Source of the DNA: a virus
DNA length: 37,940 nt
Virus record (IMG/VR): IMGVR_UViG_3300037189_003621
Span: 1-37,940 of that record
Direction: 5' to 3' (one strand)
Part shown: piece after piece, positions 16,636-23,812 of the stretch
Numbering within the stretch: the stretch's first letter is position 1
Layout: every line of letters begins with the position of its first letter
Position numbers and translations under genes: made by a program
The notes under the pieces: model-generated
The model's database searches: none
Seen by the model: only the letters and a program-made list of their open reading frames with translations
Told to the model about the DNA's origin: nothing

Positions 16636-17389
16636 CCAGTATTCTCTTACAGCCACCCAGCGTGCACTTGTTACATACTCCAATAGCGCTACCGGAGAAA
16701 TAAGAGTAAAGATACCTTCAGTATTGGGCAGTACTTCTGAAATCTTTATCTCTAAAATTGGTCGGCAGGCTAATGCAGGGGTATGGTCTGTGCCTGATGT
16801 AGGTTCACAGATTGTTGTTAGTTACGATGATTACCATTTAACCAATGTCTTTTGGATGCAAACAGATGCTGTAGTGCCTTCAACCTTTACGTACAAAGTA
16901 GGAGACACTGGTCCCGGTGGTGGTATTATCTTTTTTGTTGACCGCTTTAACGAATATTCAGGATTTACTTATCTTGAAGTAGCCCCAGTCAGTACGCAAG
17001 TTCAAAGAACATGGGCTACAGATGTAAACTCAAACCAAACAACAGCCGTTTCTGGTGCTGACTCAAAAGCATTAGGTAGTGGGTATCAGAATACATTAGA
17101 CATAGTTGCTCAGACTGGAAATGTCGCCGCAAGTTGTGCAGCAGCATATTGTGCCGATTTAGTGTCAGGCGGTCAATCCGACTGGTACTTACCTTCGTTA
17201 GCAGAAATCAAAATGGTTTACGATGTGCTCTATGTTAACTTGGGTGTTGGTGGTTTTGCGTCTGGCCTCTATTGGAGTTCGTCTGAGTACAACTCGTCGG
17301 ACTCGTGGATTCAGAACTTCATGGTCGGGGTCCAGATCAACTACCCTAAGACGATCACACTCTACGTAAGCCCAGTGAGAAAGTTTTAA
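16622..17389 (+). CDS. Baseplate spike with C-terminal C-type-lectin-like (DUF1566/Lcl-type) domain
   Basis: A 255-residue protein. Residues 1-90 form a gp5/VgrG-like OB domain. Residues about 92-255 form an Lcl/DUF1566-type lectin-like domain: VGDTGPGGGIIFFVDR at its start, DWYLPSLAEIKMVYD near 190-205, LYWSSSEYN, and a terminal VSPVRKF. Such domains bind ligands and are known targets of diversity-generating retroelements. The last 45 codons (17255-17389) use far more C- and G-ending codons than the rest, many of NNC form. No reverse transcriptase or template repeat was found in the window. It probably recognises the host surface; that role is inferred. Confidence 0.75.
   Translation: MYTPDQYSLTATQRALVTYSNSATGEIRVKIPSVLGSTSEIFISKIGRQANAGVWSVPDVGSQIVVSYDDYHLTNVFWMQTDAVVPSTFTYKVGDTGPGGGIIFFVDRFNEYSGFTYLEVAPVSTQVQRTWATDVNSNQTTAVSGADSKALGSGYQNTLDIVAQTGNVAASCAAAYCADLVSGGQSDWYLPSLAEIKMVYDVLYVNLGVGGFASGLYWSSSEYNSSDSWIQNFMVGVQINYPKTITLYVSPVRKF
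17270..17389 (+). other. Candidate variable region of the spike lectin domain
   Basis: Within the last 40 codons, about 15 end in C (for example GGC, CTC, TAC, GAC, TTC, GTC, ATC), each derivable from AAC by changes at adenines only, whereas the rest of the gene prefers T/A-ending codons. The flanking WSSSE and VSPVRKF are the conserved frame of this family. This matches the footprint of adenine mutagenesis by a diversity-generating retroelement, but without the template copy it remains an inference. Confidence 0.4.
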
Positions 17390-17395
17390 ATAACA

Positions 17396-17809
17396 ATGAA
17401 AACTATTGCAGTTCCCTTTACATTTCAAAGTGACACAGGTGCCGTCAACTATACGGAATCCTTAGATACTGTCGTGCGCCAAAACATTCTTGACATCTTG
17501 TCCACATCCCCCGGAGAACGGGTAATGAACCCTAAGTACGGCGCAGGTCTACGTAACCTTCTATTTGAGGAACTAGACCCACTGGTATTTGCTGAATACC
17601 GTATGGATGCCATGCAGGAACTCAATGAATATATGACTGTTGGCAAAGTTACAGACCTTAAAATAGAAGTGCCAAGTAATGATTTCTATGGAATGGAAGA
17701 CGACGCAACCGTTCGTATTTCAGTAAAATATGTTGTTCCACCATATAACTCTTCGGTAGTAGTATTTAACTTAAGCAACTCGCAAACCACTTTATATGGA
17801 GGGGCATAA
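17396..17809 (+). CDS. Baseplate wedge protein, gp25-like
   Basis: A 137-residue protein of the T4 gp25 / gpW lysozyme-like wedge family. The conserved segment is around residues 27-55: VRQNILDILSTSPGERVMNP followed by a YGAGLRNLLFE stretch, with the invariant Pro-Gly-Glu-Arg. Despite the historical name it is structural and joins the sheath's first ring to the wedge. It starts 6 nt after the spike stop, and its stop overlaps the next ATG (TAATG), as is usual for the gp25 and J pair. Confidence 0.9.
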   Translation: MKTIAVPFTFQSDTGAVNYTESLDTVVRQNILDILSTSPGERVMNPKYGAGLRNLLFEELDPLVFAEYRMDAMQELNEYMTVGKVTDLKIEVPSNDFYGMEDDATVRISVKYVVPPYNSSVVVFNLSNSQTTLYGGA

Positions 17810-19314
17810 TGCCTAGTTTTGATTACACCAGTAGGGACTACTTGTCCATACGCCAAGACCTGTTTGACCGTGCTTCAGCATTTATACCTGAATGGACAGC
17901 CCGTAACCCTTCGGACTTTGGTGTCCTCATGGTTGACCTTGTGGCATACGTTGGTGACATCCTTCACTACTATGTAGACCGTGCTGCTGCTGAAACTTAT
18001 TTAAACACAGCAACCCAAAAGAGCAGTGTCCTTGCTATTGCTAACTTGTTGGATTACCGCCCACTGTTTCAGACCGCATCTGAGGGAACAGTTACCCTTA
18101 CGGCAACTGACCCAAACCACGCAGGGGTTATAACTATTCCCAAGAACACAATGTTTGTAGCACCTGCGACATCTAACTTACCCGTTGTGTACTTTGCAAC
18201 AACTGCATCGGCAAGTATGGGGGCTTCAGTAGCCTCTATTGAAGTTGTAGTATCGGAAGGTAAGTACGTTAATTTAGAAGCGCCGGTGCAAAGTGTTACA
18301 CGAGTATCTTCCAGCAACGGCACCTCAGGACAACGCTTTAACCTTCGCTACACGGGCGCTATAGGTTCAAGTGTAGAAGTATCTGTGTATGAAGGGACAG
18401 TAGTCTCTGGGTCTCCTACAGCAATTACTTATTCGTATAGTTCTGATATTGCTAGTGAAGACGCTGCGGCTAGAGTATTTACTTTAGAGGTAACGTCGGA
18501 TGGGGTAATGCAAGTTATCTTTGGTAATGGCATCAACGGCAAGATACCTGCAAACAATGCAGAAATAAAAGTATCGTATCGTTACGGTCAGGGGTACGCA
18601 GGAAACATTTCAAGTGGGCGAATTACTGCATTTGATACAGGCTCCGCAATTGAAGGATTGATAATTTCATCGTCTTCATCTACCGCAGGGGGTTCTGATT
18701 CAGAGTCTCTTGAATCTATGAAGGCAAATATTCCGTTAATGTTTCGTACTCAAGACCGTGCGGTTTCATTACAAGACTTTAAAGACCTTGCCATACGTGT
18801 TCCCCAAGTAGCAAAGGCGACGTGCTCTAACGCCGGTTCCAACGTAATGGTTTTTGGTGTTCCTTATCAACCAAATTACTTAGCGCAAGCAACAAACTCT
18901 CTTGCCATTTCTAGTACGATACAAAACGCAATTATTACCTACTTTACCCCACGTACTATGGTGGGGGCAAGTGTAGGGGCTGCTGCTTCAGTGACATTAC
19001 AACCTGTAAACATTACAGCAACTATTAACGTAAAGCCACAGTACGTTGCACAGTTAGTAAAAGAGGATGTAGAAACTGAGTTAAATAAGTTCTTTACATT
19101 TGACAACGTGTCTTTTGGACAAATTCTATCTATTGGTTCTATTTATAGAGCCATACAAAATGTGGAAGGTGTTGATTACGCAACTATTAGCGTATTTAGT
19201 GTTACTAGTTCAGGCACATCCAGTACATTAACTCCCGCAACTGCTACACAACTGTTCCGAAAAGGAACATTTACCTTAACTACATCAGGTGGTATAACGG
19301 GAACGTTGGTATAA
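17809..19314 (+). CDS. Baseplate wedge J-like protein (gp6 family)
   Basis: A 501-residue protein. Its N-terminus (DYTSRDYLSIRQDLFDRA, then a WTARNPSDFG segment and the helical LVDLVAYVGDILHYYVDR) is the signature of baseplate J / T4 gp6 proteins. The central Thr/Ser-rich beta domain and the QDFKDLAIRVPQVAKA motif near residue 325 complete the family pattern. It dimerises around the hub to form the wedge ring that triggers sheath contraction. It is coupled to the gp25-like gene upstream by a one-base overlap. Confidence 0.9.
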   Translation: MPSFDYTSRDYLSIRQDLFDRASAFIPEWTARNPSDFGVLMVDLVAYVGDILHYYVDRAAAETYLNTATQKSSVLAIANLLDYRPLFQTASEGTVTLTATDPNHAGVITIPKNTMFVAPATSNLPVVYFATTASASMGASVASIEVVVSEGKYVNLEAPVQSVTRVSSSNGTSGQRFNLRYTGAIGSSVEVSVYEGTVVSGSPTAITYSYSSDIASEDAAARVFTLEVTSDGVMQVIFGNGINGKIPANNAEIKVSYRYGQGYAGNISSGRITAFDTGSAIEGLIISSSSSTAGGSDSESLESMKANIPLMFRTQDRAVSLQDFKDLAIRVPQVAKATCSNAGSNVMVFGVPYQPNYLAQATNSLAISSTIQNAIITYFTPRTMVGASVGAAASVTLQPVNITATINVKPQYVAQLVKEDVETELNKFFTFDNVSFGQILSIGSIYRAIQNVEGVDYATISVFSVTSSGTSSTLTPATATQLFRKGTFTLTTSGGITGTLV

Positions 19315-19317
19315 CTT

Positions 19318-21012
19318 ATGGCATTAGCGTCGTTTACACTCAGAAAAACTACAGTTGGTGCAGGTTCTTTCCTTCGTAAAAACGCAGGACTTGACAACTC
19401 TTTACGAGCAGATGGTTTTACTAACTCTCAAATTATAGTAACGGGTAATAATACTTTTAGTGCCAACATTATAAGCACTGGTACAGTTCGTCTTGAATGG
19501 ACTCTTTCTGAGGCTTTAGAAGATGAAAGTGTTGTTGTTGCAACAGCCCCAGTAGAACTTTTAATAGTTTCTTCTACCGCTGGAGAACCTGTAACCATTA
19601 ACGACGGGGTTCTTCTAACTACGGTTACATCAACTTCTAACAATACTTATTATGACGATGTTCCTGTAATTCAGGAGGGCCGTTGGGTTTATTATGCACT
19701 GTTTATTAAGTATAGTGACGGCACTGACGTTTGGTATAGCAACGCAGCCAACCTGTATATTCAAATTCCAAAATCGTATAATTCTGTAGAAAACCTTTGG
19801 AAGCGTATTCCGGAATACTACCAACTTCTTGACTTAAACCAGCCTCAACTAGAAAACGGGTCCACGCCTTTGTATTCTTTTCTTAGTTTGCTAGGGAACG
19901 AAATGGACCGCACCCGTACTTTGATTGATACCATTGCGTTGTCTAATGACCCTGAGGTATCTGTTACACCTGCACTTGCAGAGTTAGCATATGAAACTGG
20001 CCTTGAAATAACATTAAAAGATTTAGGTACCGCTAAAGCACGTTCATTGTTAAATAACATTGGAACACTACGCCAACGTAAAGGAACCAAGGGGAGCATC
20101 GCTTCTTACATTTCTGCGTTGTCAGGTTGCCCTGTTACCTACGAATTTAGTTCACCAACTCATGTATTCCATGTGTACGCTCAACGAGTAAACTTTATAT
20201 CTGATCCACGTTTCCAAGAAGCAACCATATCTGCAAGCACCGGAAATGCAAGTGGTAGTAAATTAAGTTTACAAACAACGCCTACATGGGGTGTGTACAC
20301 CTATGGCACGGCTGGTTCTGGAGCAAGCGTTAGCCCTGTAGTCACCAACATGAATGATGGTATTCAAATCCAAATACCGGCATCTGCCCCAAACAACAGA
20401 ACAGTGTTTGTGTACCCACGTAAAACGTTTAAGTACGCTACAACAACACGGTACGGCAGTAGGTTTAACGTTACGTTATCCGCTGGAGCAACTTTTAATA
20501 ACCTTCATACTTCTACAAATACCACACGTTTGGCGTGGGAATCGGGTGTTGCCGGAGGTAGCGTCCCTCCTACATACTTCCAAGACGCTGCATGGAACAC
20601 TAGCCCAAACTATGCATATGGGAGTACTTCACAAGAGTATGTACTTGACTACCCTGCTGACCCCGCCGCCGTTTTTTCAACTATCACTTCTGTTCCAGTA
20701 CTTATGTTTACAGCAACCCCGGGGAGCACCATCTTTATTTCTAAGTGGTTACTAGAGCCTGATAGCGCTGGGTCTTACTTTGACGGGTCTACCCGTGAAG
20801 GTGGCTACATCCCTATTAACACAGGGGTAGTTGGTGACGGATCATTTGACTACTATTGGGGGGCTAATGGTGCTAACAATGACTTTTCATATTATTTGTT
20901 AGACCATGAACGGACAATCAGTACTGTAGAACGGATTATCGCACAGTACATTATGCCTGTTACAATGCTGTCGTCATACCAAATAGACTGGAACTACTAC
21001 CTAGGGAAGTAA
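19318..21012 (+). CDS. Baseplate protein, gpI-like with C-terminal carbohydrate-binding-like region
   Basis: A 564-residue protein starting 3 nt after the J-like stop. Residues 1-150 form an Ig/Fn3-like beta domain. Residues about 158-275 match phage tail protein I: NLWKRIPEYYQLLD, PLYSFLSLLGNEMDRTRTLID, and the GTLRQRKGTKGSIASYISAL motif. The rest (about 290-510) is Ser/Thr/Gly-rich beta sequence like a carbohydrate-binding jelly roll, and the end returns to a short helix. It would connect wedge to fibres. The combination of gpI domain and binding module suggests it also contributes to adsorption, which is inferred. Confidence 0.75.
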   Translation: MALASFTLRKTTVGAGSFLRKNAGLDNSLRADGFTNSQIIVTGNNTFSANIISTGTVRLEWTLSEALEDESVVVATAPVELLIVSSTAGEPVTINDGVLLTTVTSTSNNTYYDDVPVIQEGRWVYYALFIKYSDGTDVWYSNAANLYIQIPKSYNSVENLWKRIPEYYQLLDLNQPQLENGSTPLYSFLSLLGNEMDRTRTLIDTIALSNDPEVSVTPALAELAYETGLEITLKDLGTAKARSLLNNIGTLRQRKGTKGSIASYISALSGCPVTYEFSSPTHVFHVYAQRVNFISDPRFQEATISASTGNASGSKLSLQTTPTWGVYTYGTAGSGASVSPVVTNMNDGIQIQIPASAPNNRTVFVYPRKTFKYATTTRYGSRFNVTLSAGATFNNLHTSTNTTRLAWESGVAGGSVPPTYFQDAAWNTSPNYAYGSTSQEYVLDYPADPAAVFSTITSVPVLMFTATPGSTIFISKWLLEPDSAGSYFDGSTREGGYIPINTGVVGDGSFDYYWGANGANNDFSYYLLDHERTISTVERIIAQYIMPVTMLSSYQIDWNYYLGK

Positions 21013-21266
21013 TGAACTATATACTTGCAGCACTAGCCGTTTATAAAATAATACAAATATTAAATGCATTAACGCCAAAAGAAGCAATGCCATGGGTAAA
21101 GATAGCCTTTGGAATTATTATAGGGTACGCTTCTATACTCGTAGTGGACTTTGATAACAATCTCATAGCGGGTCTGGTTGTCTCAGCGCTTGCCGGGGTG
21201 TGTCACACCGTGCTACGGTTACTCACACTATTAGGCGACATGGTACAAAAGAAGTCAATGCGATAA
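21012..21266 (+). CDS. Small membrane protein, possible holin
   Basis: An 84-residue protein with three predicted membrane segments (about residues 2-20, 28-47 and 52-74) and a basic C-terminal tail ending KKSMR. Its ATG overlaps the previous stop (TAATG). Small three-helix proteins next to the baseplate block are often holins, which permeabilise the membrane at lysis, but no dedicated endolysin gene is adjacent, and the only peptidoglycan hydrolases in the window are in the tail lysin. The holin call is therefore tentative. Confidence 0.5.
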   Translation: MNYILAALAVYKIIQILNALTPKEAMPWVKIAFGIIIGYASILVVDFDNNLIAGLVVSALAGVCHTVLRLLTLLGDMVQKKSMR

Positions 21267-21276
21267 GGAGAAAAAG

Positions 21277-22086
21277 ATGGCAGTATACGGAATATTAGGT
21301 AGTGGTTCTTGCGCTAAGAATGTTATTGAAGATGGGTTAAAAGATATTGGGATTGAAAACAATGTCTTTCTTGTAGTACTTCGTAAAGGTGCTTCAGACA
21401 ACGAAGACCGTGTGTATGAGTTTCTCATGGAGAACGAGGCTGACTTCCATGCATTTACAAACAGCAAAGCCCCACAAATTATCAAGGATTCAGCCAGTCG
21501 GATATATGACTTTGATGACAACGAGGCAATGTTTCCACACTTGTTAAAAGAACTTAAAGACAAAAAAGGAACACTCCTTTTGATGTGGAACAACGAAACC
21601 GCAGATGCTTTAACAGGTATTTGTTTTGATGCTTATGACCTAGGCATTCCTGTGCTTGAACTCAGCAATGGGTTAGTACCCATCAATGTTGTTGCAGAAC
21701 CTACAGAGGGTGAAGAACCAGACGAAGAAGAGGTTGTAGAAATTGAACCTTTTACTGAGGCTGAGATGCGTTCAATGAGCATTGGAGTTCTGCGTAAAGC
21801 AGCAACTGCTCACGGCATTGAAGGTGTGGGGGCATACTCTAAAGAAGAATTACTTATGGTATTAACAGACACTAAATCTCATAAAGAGAAACTAGAAGAG
21901 GATGTTGAAGTGAAAATAACTGTAACACCTACCCCAGTAGTCACTACAACACCTGTAGTACACGATAGGCAGACTCTAGAGGCACCTGAAGGCGACTGCA
22001 TGGTTACGGTAGTCATGCCTAATGGCACTGTCATCTCAACCCCTGCCACTATGGGCGAGGTTCGCCTAATCCTAGGACTTGGTTGA
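21277..22086 (+). CDS. Acidic two-part protein with Rho-N/SAP-like segment
   Basis: A 269-residue protein with a strong AAGGAG site. Residues 1-130 look like a small Rossmann-type alpha/beta domain (starting AVYGILGSGSCAKN). An acidic linker (140-155) leads to a helix-extended-loop-helix around 158-195 (MRSMSIGVLRKAATAHGI, then YSKEELLMVL) resembling Rho-N/SAP nucleic-acid-binding modules. The C-terminus is Thr/Pro/Val-rich and ends in a short beta domain. It is the last plus-strand gene of the virion block and its 3' end overlaps the convergent Dps gene by 15 nt. The function is unknown. Confidence 0.6.
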   Translation: MAVYGILGSGSCAKNVIEDGLKDIGIENNVFLVVLRKGASDNEDRVYEFLMENEADFHAFTNSKAPQIIKDSASRIYDFDDNEAMFPHLLKELKDKKGTLLLMWNNETADALTGICFDAYDLGIPVLELSNGLVPINVVAEPTEGEEPDEEEVVEIEPFTEAEMRSMSIGVLRKAATAHGIEGVGAYSKEELLMVLTDTKSHKEKLEEDVEVKITVTPTPVVTTTPVVHDRQTLEAPEGDCMVTVVMPNGTVISTPATMGEVRLILGLG

Positions 22087-22509
22087 TGCCTTAAGTTGCC
22101 ATGCCCATTTCTTGTGCATGTCATCTCGTTCCGCAAGGAAGTTAGCAATGCCCTGTTCATCAGCAGCGAGTGCGGCTTTAAGAGCAAGATTAACGCTCTT
22201 AATAAGACCCTCGTTAATGGTAAGCAGGGCTTTTGCCATTGCCTTAGGAGAAGGGTCAACATCTTTAGACTCTACGGTACGAAGGTCAATAAACTTATTT
22301 AATGTGAAGGGAGCATACTCCCCAAGTTTACGAAGGTCTTCTGCCAGTGGGTCAATAGCGCTGTAGACATCTTCATAGATCTCTGCAAACAATGAGTGGT
22401 ACTGAGAGAAGTCCTGACCTTCTACGTTCCAATGGTAACCGTGTGCAACAAAGTACATAGTGACGCTATCGGCAAGAGTTGTTTTAAGAGCGTCAGTTAA
22501 TTTAGACAT
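22072..22509 (-). CDS. dps: Dps-like ferritin-fold DNA-protection protein
   Basis: A 145-residue minus-strand protein. The ferroxidase ligands are all present with standard spacing: H26 in the HGYHW segment, H38, D53 and E57, matching H51/H63/D78/E82 of E. coli Dps. Dps dodecamers oxidise and store iron and shield DNA from peroxide. The start at 22509 is chosen because its ATG overlaps the upstream stop (TAATG); a start 12 nt earlier (22521) is less likely. The C-terminus is short and basic. It may protect phage or host DNA during infection, which is inference. Confidence 0.9.
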   Translation of the reverse strand: MSKLTDALKTTLADSVTMYFVAHGYHWNVEGQDFSQYHSLFAEIYEDVYSAIDPLAEDLRKLGEYAPFTLNKFIDLRTVESKDVDPSPKAMAKALLTINEGLIKSVNLALKAALAADEQGIANFLAERDDMHKKWAWQLKASTKS

Positions 22510-22793
22510 TAACAATCCCATTTTCTAAGCGATTTGTTTATACGTGAATCAGGATCATTAGCAGTTTTAGATGAAGTGTTTTTCTTCTTCATACCTTCCA
22601 TACGAGCACAAAAAGAATCACGACGAGCGGCAGACTTAGCAGACTTCTTAGCCTGCTCTTTAGATACAGGAGGCTTAAGGTTACTGCCGGGGTTAGCACG
22701 CTCATAGGATTTGCGTCCCTTTTCGTTTAGTCCACCCTCTTTGTCTTTTCCTTCTTTGCGTTGCCACGCTTCAGATTTCTTTTTAGCAGCCAT
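22509..22793 (-). CDS. Small basic protein, DUF6321-like
   Basis: A 94-residue, very Lys/Arg-rich protein with the pattern WQRKEGKDKEGGLNEKGR near its start, then NPGSNLKPP, a RRDSFCARMEGMKKK core and DPDSRINKSLRKWDC at its end. I recall this pattern from DUF6321-type phage proteins of unknown function. Its charge suggests nucleic-acid binding. Translation is coupled on both sides by TAATG overlaps with the 54-residue gene upstream and Dps downstream, so all are read from one minus-strand transcript. Confidence 0.7.
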   Translation of the reverse strand: MAAKKKSEAWQRKEGKDKEGGLNEKGRKSYERANPGSNLKPPVSKEQAKKSAKSAARRDSFCARMEGMKKKNTSSKTANDPDSRINKSLRKWDC

Positions 22794-22957
22794 TACTTCT
22801 TGCCCTTCTTTGACACCGCCATGTTATCCACTAGGTTTGGGTAAGGGCGACCCGCTTTTTTAGCACGAGCCTTTGCTTCAGACTTCTGTTCAGGAGTCAA
22901 CTTTTTATCTTTTTTAGAAGGGTCTGGGGTATCCCATACTTTCTTTTTATCAGCCAT
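22793..22957 (-). CDS. 54-residue basic protein in the Dps operon
   Basis: ATG complement at 22957 opens a 54-codon frame ending in TAA at 22795-22793. Both ends form TAATG overlaps with neighbouring minus-strand genes, which is strong support for a real gene although it is very short. The product is Lys-rich with a PDPSKKDKKLTPEQKSEAK segment and an AKKAGRPYPNLVDN motif. There is no membrane segment. The function is unknown; nucleic-acid binding is plausible from charge. Confidence 0.7.
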   Translation of the reverse strand: MADKKKVWDTPDPSKKDKKLTPEQKSEAKARAKKAGRPYPNLVDNMAVSKKGKK

Positions 22958-23259
22958 TAGTTTGCCCCACGTCGCAAGATGCCTTGATGACGAGAAGTAG
23001 TAGGTGAATAAGTTTCTTCAGGAATTACCCACCCTTGCTCTTGACTGTGCACACCAATAGGTGTCCCATAAGAATGAACTACGTAGTCAATGTCACTAAG
23101 CGCAGAAATGATATTACGGTTACCTTGGGACATGCGTCCAAAGTTTAATTGATCGCCGGGTCCGGTATGTTGCCGAGCGCTAAGAGCGCCATGACTAACA
23201 AATGCTTCACGTCGTCCGATGTATTGGTCTGCCTTACGGCTAGAAATAGGAGTTGCCAT
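22957..23259 (-). CDS. 100-residue protein, first gene of the Dps operon
   Basis: Starts at the ATG complementary to 23257-23259 and ends in a TAATG overlap with the next gene. A longer reading from 23448 would run through the divergent gene and lacks a start signal. The product begins MATPISSRKADQY, has a RREAFVSHGALSARQH segment and an Arg-rich end. No domain is recognised. There is no Shine-Dalgarno sequence, but a TATGAT hexamer lies 7 nt before the ATG on the minus strand, as in leaderless actinobacterial transcripts. Confidence 0.7.
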   Translation of the reverse strand: MATPISSRKADQYIGRREAFVSHGALSARQHTGPGDQLNFGRMSQGNRNIISALSDIDYVVHSYGTPIGVHSQEQGWVIPEETYSPTTSRHQGILRRGAN

Positions 23260-23338
23260 GCATCTATCATACGCCAAAAGTGGACAAGCATGTAGCAATA
23301 TAGTGTATGCTGACAAACTCAAACACAAGGAGCACCAG
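23260..23338. promoter_or_regulatory. Divergent promoter region between the Dps operon and replication genes
   Basis: A 79-nt non-coding stretch separates two divergently transcribed operons. On the minus strand TATGAT (23271-23266) is followed 7 nt later by the start codon of the 100-residue gene, fitting a leaderless promoter; no convincing -35 is seen. On the plus strand TATAGT (23299-23304) is a possible -10, and AAGGAG (23327-23332) is the ribosome-binding site for the replication gene at 23339. This is the only divergent junction in the window. Confidence 0.5.
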
Positions 23339-23812
23339 ATGGCTGACGGACCATTTATACAGTACCCAACATGGTTAAGGAAATACCTGCGTGGGGACCC
23401 AACAACAACCGACATTTTGCTTGAGTTACTGGGGTACATGAACGGCAAGACCCAGACCCTGTGGACAAGTTATAACCACATTTCAGAGAATACTGGTTAC
23501 CACAGAACTACGGTCATCAAATCTGTAAACAAGTTGGTGGACCTTGGGGTACTCATAAAAAAGGTCAAGTCTAAGAATGGGCGTAGCCTTCCCAACGAGT
23601 ATTACGTGAACTTTAACAACCCCAATTACCTGACTGTAACAGGGGTAGTCGGGGAACTACCCTCCCCATTAGGGGTAGTCGGGGAACTACCCCGGGGTAG
23701 CGTGGGGACTACCCCCGAGGGTAGTCGGGGAACTACCCAAATAAGAATAAACAAGAATAAAGAAACAAGAAGAGAGAATTTAGGAAAGATAGACCCAAGG
23801 TTGATGTCATGA
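23339..23812 (+). CDS. Helix-turn-helix replication-initiator candidate
   Basis: A 157-residue protein. The start ATG 23339 has AAGGAG 6 nt upstream; the longer frame from 23219 crosses the promoter and is rejected. Residues about 22-75 form a winged HTH (ISENTGYHRTTVIKSVNKL around 48-66). Residues 101-134 are a repetitive GVVGELP/GSVGTTP-type stretch encoded by four DNA palindromes, followed by an Asn/Lys-rich tail and a terminal KIDPRLM. It heads the replication block, two genes before the helicase loader, so it plausibly binds the internal palindromes to open the origin, in analogy to lambda O. That role is inferred. Confidence 0.65.
   Translation: MADGPFIQYPTWLRKYLRGDPTTTDILLELLGYMNGKTQTLWTSYNHISENTGYHRTTVIKSVNKLVDLGVLIKKVKSKNGRSLPNEYYVNFNNPNYLTVTGVVGELPSPLGVVGELPRGSVGTTPEGSRGTTQIRINKNKETRRENLGKIDPRLMS
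23642..23738 (+). repeat. Four iteron-like palindromes inside the HTH gene
   Basis: Four imperfect copies begin at about 23642, 23672, 23694 and 23719. Each is an inverted repeat with arms GGGGTAGT and ACTACCCC (7-8 bp) around a short CGGGGA-type loop. Copies 1 and 2 are identical in the core, copy 3 differs (loop CGTGGGGA), and copy 4 lacks the outer pair. Spacing is 22-30 bp. Such clustered palindromes in an initiator gene are typical of replication iterons. Confidence 0.9.
23739..23786 (+). other. A-rich tract adjoining the iterons (possible unwinding element / origin)
   Basis: Directly after the last palindrome lie about 48 nt that are overwhelmingly A with scattered G and T (for example AATAAGAATAAACAAGAATAAAG). 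Together with the palindromes this gives the layout initiator-binding repeats plus easily melted region, as in lambda ori. It remains coding (Asn/Lys/Arg-rich tail of the HTH protein). The origin function is inferred. Confidence 0.5.

Noticed and set aside
22957-23448. Longer 163-codon reading of the minus-strand gene
   Set aside because: Its first 63 codons cross the promoter region and the divergent HTH gene. The 100-codon form has a TATGAT hexamer at the right place.
23642-23738. Repeat cluster considered as a CRISPR array
   Set aside because: Units are palindromes lying inside a coding frame, almost contiguous, without equal-length unique spacers or cas1/cas2 nearby.
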